The position numbers and the translations under genes were made by a program. A stretch of 32,433 bases of DNA from NCBI GenBank assembly GCA_021789555.1, contig JAJYJK010000026.1:1-32433 (forward strand). The letters are read 5' to 3'. Of this stretch, positions 22,468 through 29,547 are shown piece by piece. The notes beneath the pieces were generated by a model that had not been told where the DNA came from, did not search any database, and was given only the letters and a program-made list of their open reading frames with translations. Each line of letters opens with the position of its first letter. Position 1 is the first letter of the stretch. This stretch comes from Nitrospirota bacterium. Lineage in GTDB: Bacteria > Nitrospirota > Thermodesulfovibrionia > Thermodesulfovibrionales > JdFR-88.

Positions 22468-22532
22468 AAATCATGATTTCCACATAAACATTCCCCGGCA
22501 GCCGCCTTTGAGAGGGGCTTTTTCGTTATAAT
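22468..22532 (+). promoter_or_regulatory. Divergent control region of the cus operon and the two-component genes
   Basis: The 196-nt gap 22349-22544 separates the divergent copper genes. It contains a perfect 12-bp palindrome AAATCATGATTT (22468-22479), a GC-rich inverted stretch CCCGGGGCCCGG before it, and a consensus -10 TATAAT (22527-22532) for the plus-strand regulator. No good -35 lies 17 bp upstream of that -10, which fits activator dependence. The -10 ends 12 bases before the ATG, leaving a leader of about six bases. I cannot fix the minus-strand promoter. Confidence 0.5.
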
Positions 22533-22544
22533 AAACTATATTGT

Positions 22545-23246
22545 ATGGTCAATAGCGTTCTCGTCGCCGAAGACGACAGGAAGATCGCCAGGGTCGTAAA
22601 GGTATATCTTGAGCAGGCCGGCTACATTGTGACGGTCGCGGAAAAGGGGCATGAGGCCATAGACGAAGCCTCAAAGGGCCGGCCGGCCGTTGTGATACTG
22701 GATTTGATGCTGCCCGACATGAACGGCGAGGAGGTCTTCCGGGAAATCAAGAAACTGGGAGATATCCCGGTGATAATGCTGACGGCAAAGTCCGCGCCTG
22801 AAGAGAGGATCGCCGGATTTGCCCTCGGGGCGGACGATTACATAGTTAAACCTTTCAACCCGCGGGAGATGGTATACAGGGTAAAAGCCGTCCTCAAGAG
22901 GGCGAGCGCGCCGGAAGGTTTGGAAACCGCCTCGATGAGTTTCAATAAGGGGTCTCTCTGCATTGACGGACTGAAGCATGAGGTGAGAAAACGCGGCGTC
23001 CCCGTCAACTTTACCCCCAGCGAATTCAGGATCCTGATAGCCTTCGCCTCCGCGCCGCAATGGGTCCTGACGAGGGAAAAACTTATAGAAAAGGCCTTCG
23101 GTTATCAGTTCGAGGGGTTCGACCGGACCATTGACGTCCATATCAAGAACATGAGGCAGAAAATCGAGGACGACCCGAGGAACCCGGCGTTCATAGTCAC
23201 CGTGCACAGGGTGGGATATAAATTCGTTGGGGAACGCGATATTTAA
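22545..23246 (+). CDS. OmpR/CusR-like response regulator
   Basis: A 233-residue regulator. The receiver has E9-D10-D11, phosphoacceptor D53 in ILDLMLPDMNG, T80 and K102 in YIVKPF. The C-terminal winged helix has FTPSEFRILIAFASAPQWVLTREKLIEKAFG, then DRTIDVHIKNMRQKIEDDPRNPAFIVTVHRVGYKF, the OmpR/PhoB effector signature. It lies divergent from the cus exporter and overlaps its kinase gene by 20 nt, so I infer it activates the copper/silver export operon and probably its own. No Shine-Dalgarno sequence is seen. Confidence 0.93.
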   Translation: MVNSVLVAEDDRKIARVVKVYLEQAGYIVTVAEKGHEAIDEASKGRPAVVILDLMLPDMNGEEVFREIKKLGDIPVIMLTAKSAPEERIAGFALGADDYIVKPFNPREMVYRVKAVLKRASAPEGLETASMSFNKGSLCIDGLKHEVRKRGVPVNFTPSEFRILIAFASAPQWVLTREKLIEKAFGYQFEGFDRTIDVHIKNMRQKIEDDPRNPAFIVTVHRVGYKFVGERDI

Positions 23247-24612
23247 GAGTCTCTGGCTAAAGTTCTTCATCCTGCTGCTGATTGTGGTCACTATTGCGCT
23301 TATGGCCGCTTTTACGCTCAGGCATCTCATGATCCGGGACTTCCGCGCTTACGAGGCGGGACGGCTTGAAGACAGGGTCTACTGGGTGATTGCCGACCTC
23401 GAAGCCTCATACGAGAAAAATTCCGCCTGGAGCCGGGACGCATCCGGCAAAGACGCGGTCTGGGCGCTGATGATGGGCTTCGAGGTAAGGCTTTTCGACA
23501 ACCGGCGCGTCCTCATTACGGATACGGAGCAGTCGCTAAAAACCCTCTCGCCGCTTATCCAAAAAAGGGTGCTCGCAATCTCCCGCCTGCATGTGAGAAA
23601 GAAATCGGCGCAGTTTTTTACGTATCCTCTTTTCCTGAGCGGCCATGAGATAGGCAGCCTGGAGGTCAGATTTCTGCGGCCGGAAAGCGAGGCGATATTT
23701 GTCAGGCGTTCGGATTTGTTCCTGTTGTTTACGGTCATCGGACTGGGCGGCGCCGCGTTTGTGCTTAGCATCCTGTTTTCAAGGAAACTGACAAACCCCC
23801 TGAAAAGGCTCGCAGCAGCAGCCGAAGGCATTATCGAAGGGGATTTTTCGCAAAGCAGAGTCATGGTCCCGGGCCAGGACGAGGTGGCAAGACTATCGGC
23901 CACTTTCAACAGGGTGACAAAATTCCTCGAAACCCAGGAGGCCCTCAGGAAAAAGCTTATAAGCAATGTCAGCCATGAAATAAGGACCCCTTTGACAGCC
24001 ATGAGAGGAGAGCTTGCGGGCATGATCGACGGGCTCATTCCCATGGACAGGGAGCAGCTCCAGTCTCTGTACGAGGAGACCTGGCGCCTCGAAGGCCTGC
24101 TTGACGGGATGGAAGAACTCTCGCGGGCCCAGGCAGGGGCAATGTTTCTCCATAGAAGACCCGGGAAGCTCAGGCCGGTGCTTGAAAATATAAAAAAGAC
24201 GTTTGCCGGGCTTTCACTTGATAAAGGGGCCTCACTGGAGGTCCTGTGCGCGGACGGGCTCGATTTATATGCCGACCCTGAAAGGTTCAGCCAGATCGTG
24301 GTGAACCTGGTCAGTAACGCGCTGAAGGCGGTGGGAAAGGACGGGAAAGTGACAATACGGGCCGCAAAAAACGGCAAAATGACCTGCGTAGAGGTTGAGG
24401 ACAACGGCTGCGGCATCGGCAAAGAAGCCCTGCCGTTCATCTTCGAGAGGTTCTACAGGTCCTCCGAAGGAGGCATCGGCATCGGACTTGCAATCGCAAA
24501 GGAGCTTGTTGAGGCCCACGAGGGGCGCATCGAGGTAGAAAGCGAAGAAGGAAAGGGGACATTGTTCAGGATATTTATCCCGGACCAGTCCGCGGACTGG
24601 TCCGCCCAATGA
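23227..24612 (+). CDS. CusS-like sensor histidine kinase
   Basis: A 461-residue kinase beginning at TTG 23227 inside the end of the regulator gene. TM1 lies at about residues 8-30 (LKFFILLLIVVTIALMAAF). A periplasmic sensor of about 125 residues is followed by TM2 (LFLLFTVIGLGGAAFVLSILFS) and a HAMP domain (TNPLKRLAAAAEGIIEGDFS). The phosphoacceptor is H250 in NVSHEIRTPLTAM. The ATPase boxes are QIVVNLVSNALKAV, VEDNGCGIG, FERFYRS and GIGIGLAIAKELVEAHEGRI. The periplasmic part has no obvious His/Met cluster, so metal sensing is inferred from the adjacent cus genes only. Periplasmic metal sensing is typical of CusS relatives. Confidence 0.92.
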   Translation: MGNAIFKSLWLKFFILLLIVVTIALMAAFTLRHLMIRDFRAYEAGRLEDRVYWVIADLEASYEKNSAWSRDASGKDAVWALMMGFEVRLFDNRRVLITDTEQSLKTLSPLIQKRVLAISRLHVRKKSAQFFTYPLFLSGHEIGSLEVRFLRPESEAIFVRRSDLFLLFTVIGLGGAAFVLSILFSRKLTNPLKRLAAAAEGIIEGDFSQSRVMVPGQDEVARLSATFNRVTKFLETQEALRKKLISNVSHEIRTPLTAMRGELAGMIDGLIPMDREQLQSLYEETWRLEGLLDGMEELSRAQAGAMFLHRRPGKLRPVLENIKKTFAGLSLDKGASLEVLCADGLDLYADPERFSQIVVNLVSNALKAVGKDGKVTIRAAKNGKMTCVEVEDNGCGIGKEALPFIFERFYRSSEGGIGIGLAIAKELVEAHEGRIEVESEEGKGTLFRIFIPDQSADWSAQ

Positions 24613-24702
24613 CCTGCAATCCTACATAAGTCCTTTACATCTTTATGGTTATATTGGCAGTAAGAGTATGGTCATGACTGGTCTGAGGCGGGAGCAAAGG
24701 AA

Positions 24703-25077
24703 GTGAAAAAAACGGCATTCATAATACTTATTGCCGGGCTTATCGCCGCCGGACTTGCCGTTGCCGGACTTGTCAAGTCCTCGATGATATCGAATTATGA
24801 AACTGCTTGTTGCGGGACCGCCAAATGCGGCTGCAGTCCGTTTGGAGGATATTGCAAGGGGTCCAGGTGGGGGTGGTACGGGGCGGGCAGGATTGTAAAG
24901 ACAGCAGGTGAAGCCAGGGAAGCAATCAGGAGGTTTTTCCTGCCCGAAAAAATCAGTGTGGCCAGGATACAGGAAAAAAACACCTTCTTCGAGGCGGAAG
25001 TAAGAGGCAAGGACAATAAAGTAGTGGATACGGTGATCGTCGACAAGAGGACCGGCAGAATAAGTTCGATATACTGA
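24703..25077 (+). CDS. Cys-rich, membrane-anchored PepSY-like small protein
   Basis: A 124-residue protein starting at GTG 24703, with GGGAG eight bases upstream. A hydrophobic N-terminal segment (residues 5-24) serves as signal anchor. Five Cys follow at positions 36, 37, 42, 44 and 51 (TACCGTAKCGCSPFGGYC). The C-terminal part AREAIRRFF...FFEAEVRGKDNKVVDTVIVDKRTGRISSIY has the strand pattern and D-TG ending of a PepSY-like domain. It lies 90 nt after the kinase gene, in the copper-response block. The Cys cluster could bind Cu(I) or Ag(I), or be a redox site (inference). No close named family comes to mind. Confidence 0.78.
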   Translation: MKKTAFIILIAGLIAAGLAVAGLVKSSMISNYETACCGTAKCGCSPFGGYCKGSRWGWYGAGRIVKTAGEAREAIRRFFLPEKISVARIQEKNTFFEAEVRGKDNKVVDTVIVDKRTGRISSIY

Positions 25078-25202
25078 AAAAAAGCAAACCGATTTTTCAG
25101 ACCGCACCGGCATTCTAAAATCCATCCCCGCCCGGCCCTCTTCACAGTATGCCCGCCCGCAACCCGCGAAGCCCTTTTTATGCCTGCCTCCCGCGAATCT
25201 AT

Positions 25203-25208
25203 TATAAT
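25203..25208 (+). promoter_or_regulatory. Possible -10 box for lptFG
   Basis: TATAAT about 70 bases upstream of the lptF GTG. No convincing -35 is present at 16-18 bp, so this is tentative. The rest of the 200-nt gap 25078-25277 has no gene that I can support. Confidence 0.35.
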
Positions 25209-25277
25209 CAAGTCTGGGGTTTTAATTTGAAGACCACATGAAAGATCGGTTTTTCGAATAAAAAAGGCGGACATTTT

Positions 25278-26348
25278 GTGAAGACCATCCATAAAAGCAT
25301 TCTCAAGGACCTGGTCCTGGCCCAGCTCCTAAGCCTGCCGCTGCTGAATTTCATCCTGATGATGGAGAAGGTGATGAAATTCTCGAGGCTCCTGTCGAGC
25401 GTGGGGGCGAGCGCCGGCGAGCTCTTCCGGCTGGTCCTCTATATGCAGCCCGAACTTATGCTGCTGACCCTGCCCATGTCTTTCCTGCTCTCGGTGCTCT
25501 ACGTCTACGGCAGGATGAACGCGGACAGCGAGCTTATAGTGCTCAAGGCAAGCGGCATGTCTTTCAGGCAGGCGGCGCTGCCCGCTTTCATCCTGGGCGC
25601 GGTCTGCATGCTGCTGGGCTTTTTTGTGAGCTTTCACCTGGGCCCGGCAGGAAGACGCGACGTCAGGCTCTCCGTGGGCGACACGCTCCGGGCGCGCGCC
25701 CCTTACGCCATAGAGCCCGGCGTCTTCAACACATTGATAAACGACACCGTCATATACGTGATGAACAGGCAGGCGGAGGGGCTTTCCGGCGTCTTCATCT
25801 ACGACCGGAGAAATCCGCAGAGGCCGCTTGTAATATACGCGAGGCAGGCCGTCATCAAGCCAGCCGATGAAGGGGGCTCCTCCCTTCTTTTCGATCTGAA
25901 GGACGGGCTGATTCACGTCGTGAAGGGCTCCCGGCTCACGGAGATATTCTTTGAGAATTACCGGCTGGTTCTGCCGCTGGCGCTGGAGAGACCGGGCGTG
26001 AAGCTGGAGGAGCTTACGCCGGGGGGCCTCCTGGCGCTGGCCGCCCGGCAGGCCGGAGAGCCGAGGACCGAAACCGTCCTGGAGTTCTACCGGAGGTTTA
26101 CGTTCCCGCTGTTTAGTCTTGCGATCATGTTTCTGGCCCCGGCCCTCTCCCTGTACGCGGGGAAGAAGGCGAGGCTCGGCGGGCTGGCCCTCGGCACCAT
26201 GGTCTTCTCGGTCTATTACATCATGCTTATAAATTCCGAGAAGCTTGGCGAGGCGGGCAAACTGCCAGCCTTCTGGGGCGGCTGGACGCCCTTTTTCATC
26301 ATGCTCGCGGCCTCGGTATTCGTCTTCTGGAAGGTCAACCGCAGATGA
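25278..26348 (+). CDS. lptF: LptF-like LPS export permease
   Basis: A 356-residue YjgP/YjgQ-family permease starting at GTG 25278. The N-terminal cytoplasmic helix and first transmembrane helices (LLSLPLLNFILMMEKVMKF, PELMLLTLPMSFLLSVLYVYGRM) are followed by NADSELIVLKASGMSFRQAALPAFIL, the coupling-helix region that contacts LptB. A periplasmic beta-jellyroll domain (about 130-260) accepts LPS on its way to LptA. The C-terminal helices are EFYRRFTFPLFSLAIMFLAPALSLYAGKKARLGG and a WGGWTPFFIM end. With LptG and LptB (not in the window) it forms the ABC transporter that extracts lipopolysaccharide. The stop overlaps lptG as ATGA. Confidence 0.92.
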   Translation: MKTIHKSILKDLVLAQLLSLPLLNFILMMEKVMKFSRLLSSVGASAGELFRLVLYMQPELMLLTLPMSFLLSVLYVYGRMNADSELIVLKASGMSFRQAALPAFILGAVCMLLGFFVSFHLGPAGRRDVRLSVGDTLRARAPYAIEPGVFNTLINDTVIYVMNRQAEGLSGVFIYDRRNPQRPLVIYARQAVIKPADEGGSSLLFDLKDGLIHVVKGSRLTEIFFENYRLVLPLALERPGVKLEELTPGGLLALAARQAGEPRTETVLEFYRRFTFPLFSLAIMFLAPALSLYAGKKARLGGLALGTMVFSVYYIMLINSEKLGEAGKLPAFWGGWTPFFIMLAASVFVFWKVNRR

Positions 26349-27388
26349 GGCTCCTGAAGAGGTTTTATCTGAGGGAATTTTTGGTCGCCTTCGCCGTAGT
26401 GGTCCTTGGGCTTTCGGCGATGCTGTCCTGCTTCGATCTGATAAACCAGATGGACAAGCTCAAATCGGACGGCCCGTACGGTTTCATAAAATACATCCTG
26501 CTGGTGATGCCGCAATACATCGTATACACCATGCCCATGGCGGTCCTCTTCGCCTCTCTCTTCACGGTGGGCCACGCCGTAAGAAACAGGGAAACGGTTG
26601 CCGTGATGGCGGCCGGCGGCAGGATGCGCGCCCTGTTCATGCCGCTTGCGGCCGCCGGGGCCCTCCTGGCGCTGGCGAGCTTCGGGCTCAGTCAATTTTT
26701 GGCCCCCTCGGCAATGCGCCAGGCGAAGGCGATGACCGGCAGCGCCGGGACCGCCTTATTCAAGGAGGGCACCATCTGGGTGAGAGCGGAGGACGGCTCG
26801 CTTGTGCGCTTCAGCCTCTACTCGAAGGAGGCCGAATCGGCCAGACAGGTGGACATATTCCAGTTTTCAAACGGGATGCTGGCAAAAAGAATAGACGCCG
26901 GCGGCGCGAAATACAGGGACGGGCGATGGGTCCTCAGCAACGTCACGGCCTATGACCTCCTCCATCCCTCTTACTCCAAATCGGCGCAAATGACGCTTTC
27001 GGGCTTCATCGACCCGAAATTCCTCGACAAACAGGTGCTCACTTCCGATGAGATGGGCATCACGGAGCTCTACCGGTACACCAGGAGGCTCAGGCAGGCG
27101 GGCATAAGGAGCATAAAACTCGACGTGGACGTGCAATCCAGGTTCGCCTATCCGGTCGTGGACTTCTTCATGGTGCTCTTTGCGACGGCCGTGTCGCTCA
27201 GAAGAGGGATGAGCGGCCTGGCGGCCGCCTCCCTCGGGGTGGCCGTGAGCCTGTTTTACTGGCTGCTCTACACCTTTAGCCTCTCGCTCGGGTATTCGGC
27301 CCTGCTGCCGCCCCTCACCGCCGCATGGGCCGTGCCGCTCGCTTTCGCAGCCGTCTCCATGTGGCTATTCATAAAGATAAGAGACTAA
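26345..27388 (+). CDS. lptG: LptG-like LPS export permease
   Basis: A 347-residue partner permease. It has MRLLKRFYLREFLVAFAVVVLGLSAMLSCFDLINQMDKL at the N-terminus, PQYIVYTMPMAVLFASLFTVG and RETVAVMAAGGRMRALFMPL in the coupling region, then a periplasmic jellyroll. The last helices (FAYPVVDFFMVLFATAVSLRRGMSG, LLYTFSLSLGYSALLPP) complete the six-helix fold. Naming it LptG rather than a second LptF follows gene order; the two paralogs are hard to separate by eye. It is cotranscribed and translationally coupled to lptF. A palindrome with a T-run follows 30 bases after its stop. Confidence 0.9.
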   Translation: MRLLKRFYLREFLVAFAVVVLGLSAMLSCFDLINQMDKLKSDGPYGFIKYILLVMPQYIVYTMPMAVLFASLFTVGHAVRNRETVAVMAAGGRMRALFMPLAAAGALLALASFGLSQFLAPSAMRQAKAMTGSAGTALFKEGTIWVRAEDGSLVRFSLYSKEAESARQVDIFQFSNGMLAKRIDAGGAKYRDGRWVLSNVTAYDLLHPSYSKSAQMTLSGFIDPKFLDKQVLTSDEMGITELYRYTRRLRQAGIRSIKLDVDVQSRFAYPVVDFFMVLFATAVSLRRGMSGLAAASLGVAVSLFYWLLYTFSLSLGYSALLPPLTAAWAVPLAFAAVSMWLFIKIRD

Positions 27389-27406
27389 AAATAAAAAAAA
27401 GAAACA

Positions 27407-27445
27407 CCCTCTCCCAACCCTCTCCCTTTTTAGGGAGAGGGTTTT
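27407..27445 (+). terminator. Type A palindrome acting as terminator after lptG
   Basis: The core hairpin at 27418-27441 (arms CCCTCTCCCT/AGGGAGAGGG around TTTT) is preceded by CCCTCTCCCAA and followed by TTTT on the plus strand. It lies between the convergent lptG and deoC genes. It belongs to the same dispersed family and looks able to serve as the rho-independent terminator of lptFG. Confidence 0.7.
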
Positions 27446-27464
27446 ACCTAAAACCCAAAAAAAA

Positions 27465-27497
27465 GTTTGGGGGCGTGGGGGTGTTTAATTTTTTATC
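27465..27497. repeat. Type C repeat at the deoC stop codon (short copy)
   Basis: GTTTGGGGGCGTGGGGGTG followed by TTTAATTTTTTATC. On the minus strand it reads TAAAAAATTAAACACC..., so its first TAA is the deoC stop codon. It matches the longer copy at 28223-28279 but lacks that copy's central 22 bases. Confidence 0.7.
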
Positions 27498-28170
27498 CTT
27501 CCCCTTCGACAATCTGGACGCCGGATGAGGTGCCGAGTCTTGAGGCCCCGGCCCCTAGAAGCTCCACGGCGAATTTCGCGGTGCGAATCCCGCCTGAGGC
27601 CTTTATGCCGGCCCTGCCGTTTATGAGCCTCTTTAAAAGCGCCACGTCCTCGACCGTCGCCCCCCTGGGGGAATATCCGGTTGAGGTTTTTATAAAGGAA
27701 ACCCCTGCTCCAATAGCGGCCTCCACCGCCATTTCAGTCTGCTTGAGGTCGAGGTATGCCGTCTCTATGATCGCCTTGTGCACAAGCCCCGGGGTGGCCG
27801 CGACGACGTCCGAGAGGTCTTTTTTCACGCCCTCCCAGTCCCCTTCCGCCGCCCGGGGCAGGGCGATGACTATATCAAGCTCGTCCGAGCCGTCGCCTGC
27901 GGCCTTCATCGCCTCATAGACCTTCACGGCCGAGGCGGACGAACCCAGGGGAAAGGCTATCACGGTGATGACCTTTACGGGCCCCCCCTCGCGCAGACAC
28001 TCGGGTGAATCCGCCGCCATTCTGGCGGCCGCCGTATGGACGGGCTTTATGCAGATGCCGTAAAACCCGTATCGGGCGGCCTCGCGGCAGGCCTTCCATA
28101 CCTCCGCCCTGGTGGCCGTCGGCCTCAGCACCGACTGCTCTATGGCAGCCGCAAGGGTTTTACTATCCAT
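27493..28170 (-). CDS. deoC: DeoC-family deoxyribose-phosphate aldolase
   Basis: A 225-residue TIM-barrel class I aldolase. I chose ATG 28170 because AAAGGGTG precedes it; an in-frame TTG at 28188 is less likely. Family motifs are KVITVIAFPLG, the acid/base Asp in DELDIVI, the Schiff-base Lys in SFIKTSTGYSPRGAT and the second Lys in AGIKASGGIRT. All three catalytic residues are therefore present. The N-terminal DHTLLKP-type motif is altered to EQSVLRPTAT and CVNP to CIKP, so it is a divergent member. The expected reaction is reversible cleavage of 2-deoxyribose-5-phosphate to glyceraldehyde-3-phosphate and acetaldehyde. It is on the same strand as, and 107 nt downstream of, the aminotransferase gene. 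Confidence 0.9.
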   Translation of the reverse strand: MDSKTLAAAIEQSVLRPTATRAEVWKACREAARYGFYGICIKPVHTAAARMAADSPECLREGGPVKVITVIAFPLGSSASAVKVYEAMKAAGDGSDELDIVIALPRAAEGDWEGVKKDLSDVVAATPGLVHKAIIETAYLDLKQTEMAVEAAIGAGVSFIKTSTGYSPRGATVEDVALLKRLINGRAGIKASGGIRTAKFAVELLGAGASRLGTSSGVQIVEGEG

Positions 28171-28222
28171 CAAGTCACCCTTTCCCAATCTCGCCTGCGG
28201 CGGGATTTGACAGTCTTAACAA

Positions 28223-28279
28223 GTCCGGGGGCGCGGGGGTGTTTAACACCCCCCACAGAAGGGGTTTTAATTTTTTATC
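28223..28279. repeat. Type C repeat at the stop codon of the aminotransferase gene (long copy)
   Basis: The central palindrome GGGGGTGTTTAACACCCCC (28235-28253) is flanked by TCCGGGGGCGC and CACAGAAGGGGTTTT, and ends AATTTTTTATC next to the TGA stop of the aminotransferase gene. It shares its two outer parts with the copy at 27465-27497, also at a stop codon. Confidence 0.75.
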
Positions 28280-29219
28280 ATTCCGTAAACCCCCAGATAG
28301 AGGGCCCGGCGGCCTTTGTGTTTTCCACGTAGGAGGAGACCTCTTTCCTGTACTCCGCCATCAGGAGTTTTGTTACCGGGCCAACCGGGAATTTTTTACT
28401 CTGCGATGCGCCGCCCTCCGTTTTTTGGATTACCTGGCGGACCGGGACGACTTCCGCTATCGTGCTCGTGATGAAGACCTCCCCGGCGCCGGATATCTCC
28501 GCCGTCCCGAATGCGCCCTCGACCACCTTTATGTCCAGCCTGCGGGCCAGCCCCAAAACCACTTCCCTCGTAATCCCCTCTAATATCCCGCATTCGGGCG
28601 AAGGCGTGCAGAGCGCGCCGTCCATTACGAAAAAGACGTTGCTTGTCGTGCCCTCCGCCGCCAGCCCCTCGTTATTGAGCATCAGGGCCTCATTTGCGCC
28701 CATCTTCCTCGCCTCTATACCGGCCAGGATATTGTTCAGAAAATTGAGGGATTTTATCCGGGGGTCGAGCGCCTCTCTGAGATTTCTCCTGGTGTCCACG
28801 ATGGCCAGCGCGATGCCCTCTTCGTAGTTGGAGCGGGGGGGATGCTTCAGCCTGTCCGCGAAGATGAAAAACGTGGGCCTGGGGCAAAGCGACGGGTCCA
28901 GCCCGATGGGGCCCTCCCCCCTCGAAACGGTCACCCGCAGATAGGCGTCCTTCTGCCCGCATGCCTCCAGTGTCTCAAAAATGGCGAGCTTAATCCGGCC
29001 CGCGCTCTTCGGAAGCCTCAGCTCTATAAGAGAGGCGGAGCGCTCAAGCCTGGCAAGGTGCTCCTCCATCATGAAGACAACGCCGTCATAGACCCTCATC
29101 GTCTCATAGACGCCGTCGCCGTAGAGGAACCCGTGGTCCAGGACGGAGACCTTCGCCTCCTCCAGCAAAAGGACCCTGTCATTCAAATAAACGCCTGGTC
29201 TGCCTGCCGTCCCCGGCAT
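28278..29219 (-). CDS. ilvE: Class IV PLP aminotransferase (IlvE-like)
   Basis: A 313-residue fold-type IV PLP enzyme. I chose ATG 29219 because GGGGGAAGCG precedes it; a longer frame to 29324 has no support. Motifs are VSVLDHGFLYGDGVYETMRVYDG, LRVTVSRGEGPIGL, the PLP Lys (about 158) in IKSLNFLNNILAGIEARKMG, EALMLNNEGLAAEGTTSNVFFV and GILEGITREVVLGLA. Branched-chain aminotransferase is the likeliest function, but D-amino-acid aminotransferase and aminodeoxychorismate lyase share this fold. A C-terminal tail of about 30 residues extends beyond the usual end. It lies between the LysR gene and deoC, all on the minus strand. Confidence 0.85.
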   Translation of the reverse strand: MPGTAGRPGVYLNDRVLLLEEAKVSVLDHGFLYGDGVYETMRVYDGVVFMMEEHLARLERSASLIELRLPKSAGRIKLAIFETLEACGQKDAYLRVTVSRGEGPIGLDPSLCPRPTFFIFADRLKHPPRSNYEEGIALAIVDTRRNLREALDPRIKSLNFLNNILAGIEARKMGANEALMLNNEGLAAEGTTSNVFFVMDGALCTPSPECGILEGITREVVLGLARRLDIKVVEGAFGTAEISGAGEVFITSTIAEVVPVRQVIQKTEGGASQSKKFPVGPVTKLLMAEYRKEVSSYVENTKAAGPSIWGFTE

Positions 29220-29312
29220 CGCTTCCCCCTTGCCCCTAAAAAATCCTCCTGAAGATATCCTCATTATATCATCTGCTGTTTTCGGAGGGCTTAAATGGAT
29301 AGCGAGCGTATT

Positions 29313-29419
29313 CCCCGTGGACAAAAATTTGCCACGGGGTCAAGCGAGCGAATATGGTGAAAAAATTCCTTACATTAGATTCCCTGCGGCTTGGGGACCA
29401 GTCCCCTTGACGCAGGGAA
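29313..29419. other. Structured gap between the aminotransferase and LysR genes
   Basis: The 328-nt gap 29220-29547 has no gene. It contains a hairpin CCCCGTGG/CCACGGGG (29313-29339) and a two-part hairpin at 29380-29419. In the latter, outer arms TTCCCTGCG/CGCAGGGAA enclose inner arms GGGGAC/GTCCCC with a symmetric 4x4 internal loop. A third pairing AAGATC/GATCTT follows at about 29418-29448. They may terminate the LysR transcript or form a leader for the aminotransferase mRNA. I recognise no known RNA family. Confidence 0.45.
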
Positions 29420-29547
29420 GATCAACCGCGGCGTTGCCAGTCGATCTTTTATATCTGGCCAGTGAGAGTTGCGGAAATCGACATCCCGGCATCGGTTTGT
29501 CTGCGAGAGGATGATGCTGCTTCCAGGCAGCGCCAATGTCCCGGGTT

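Noticed and set aside
22468-22479. Exact CusR box
   Set aside because: The palindrome AAATCATGATTT does not match the E. coli CusR site (AATGACAA...TTGTCATT); it is listed only as part of a candidate control region.
23379-24440. 353-codon open frame antisense to the CusS-like kinase
   Set aside because: It lies wholly opposite a clear kinase gene, and its Ser/Pro-rich translation is typical of antisense shadows in GC-rich genes.
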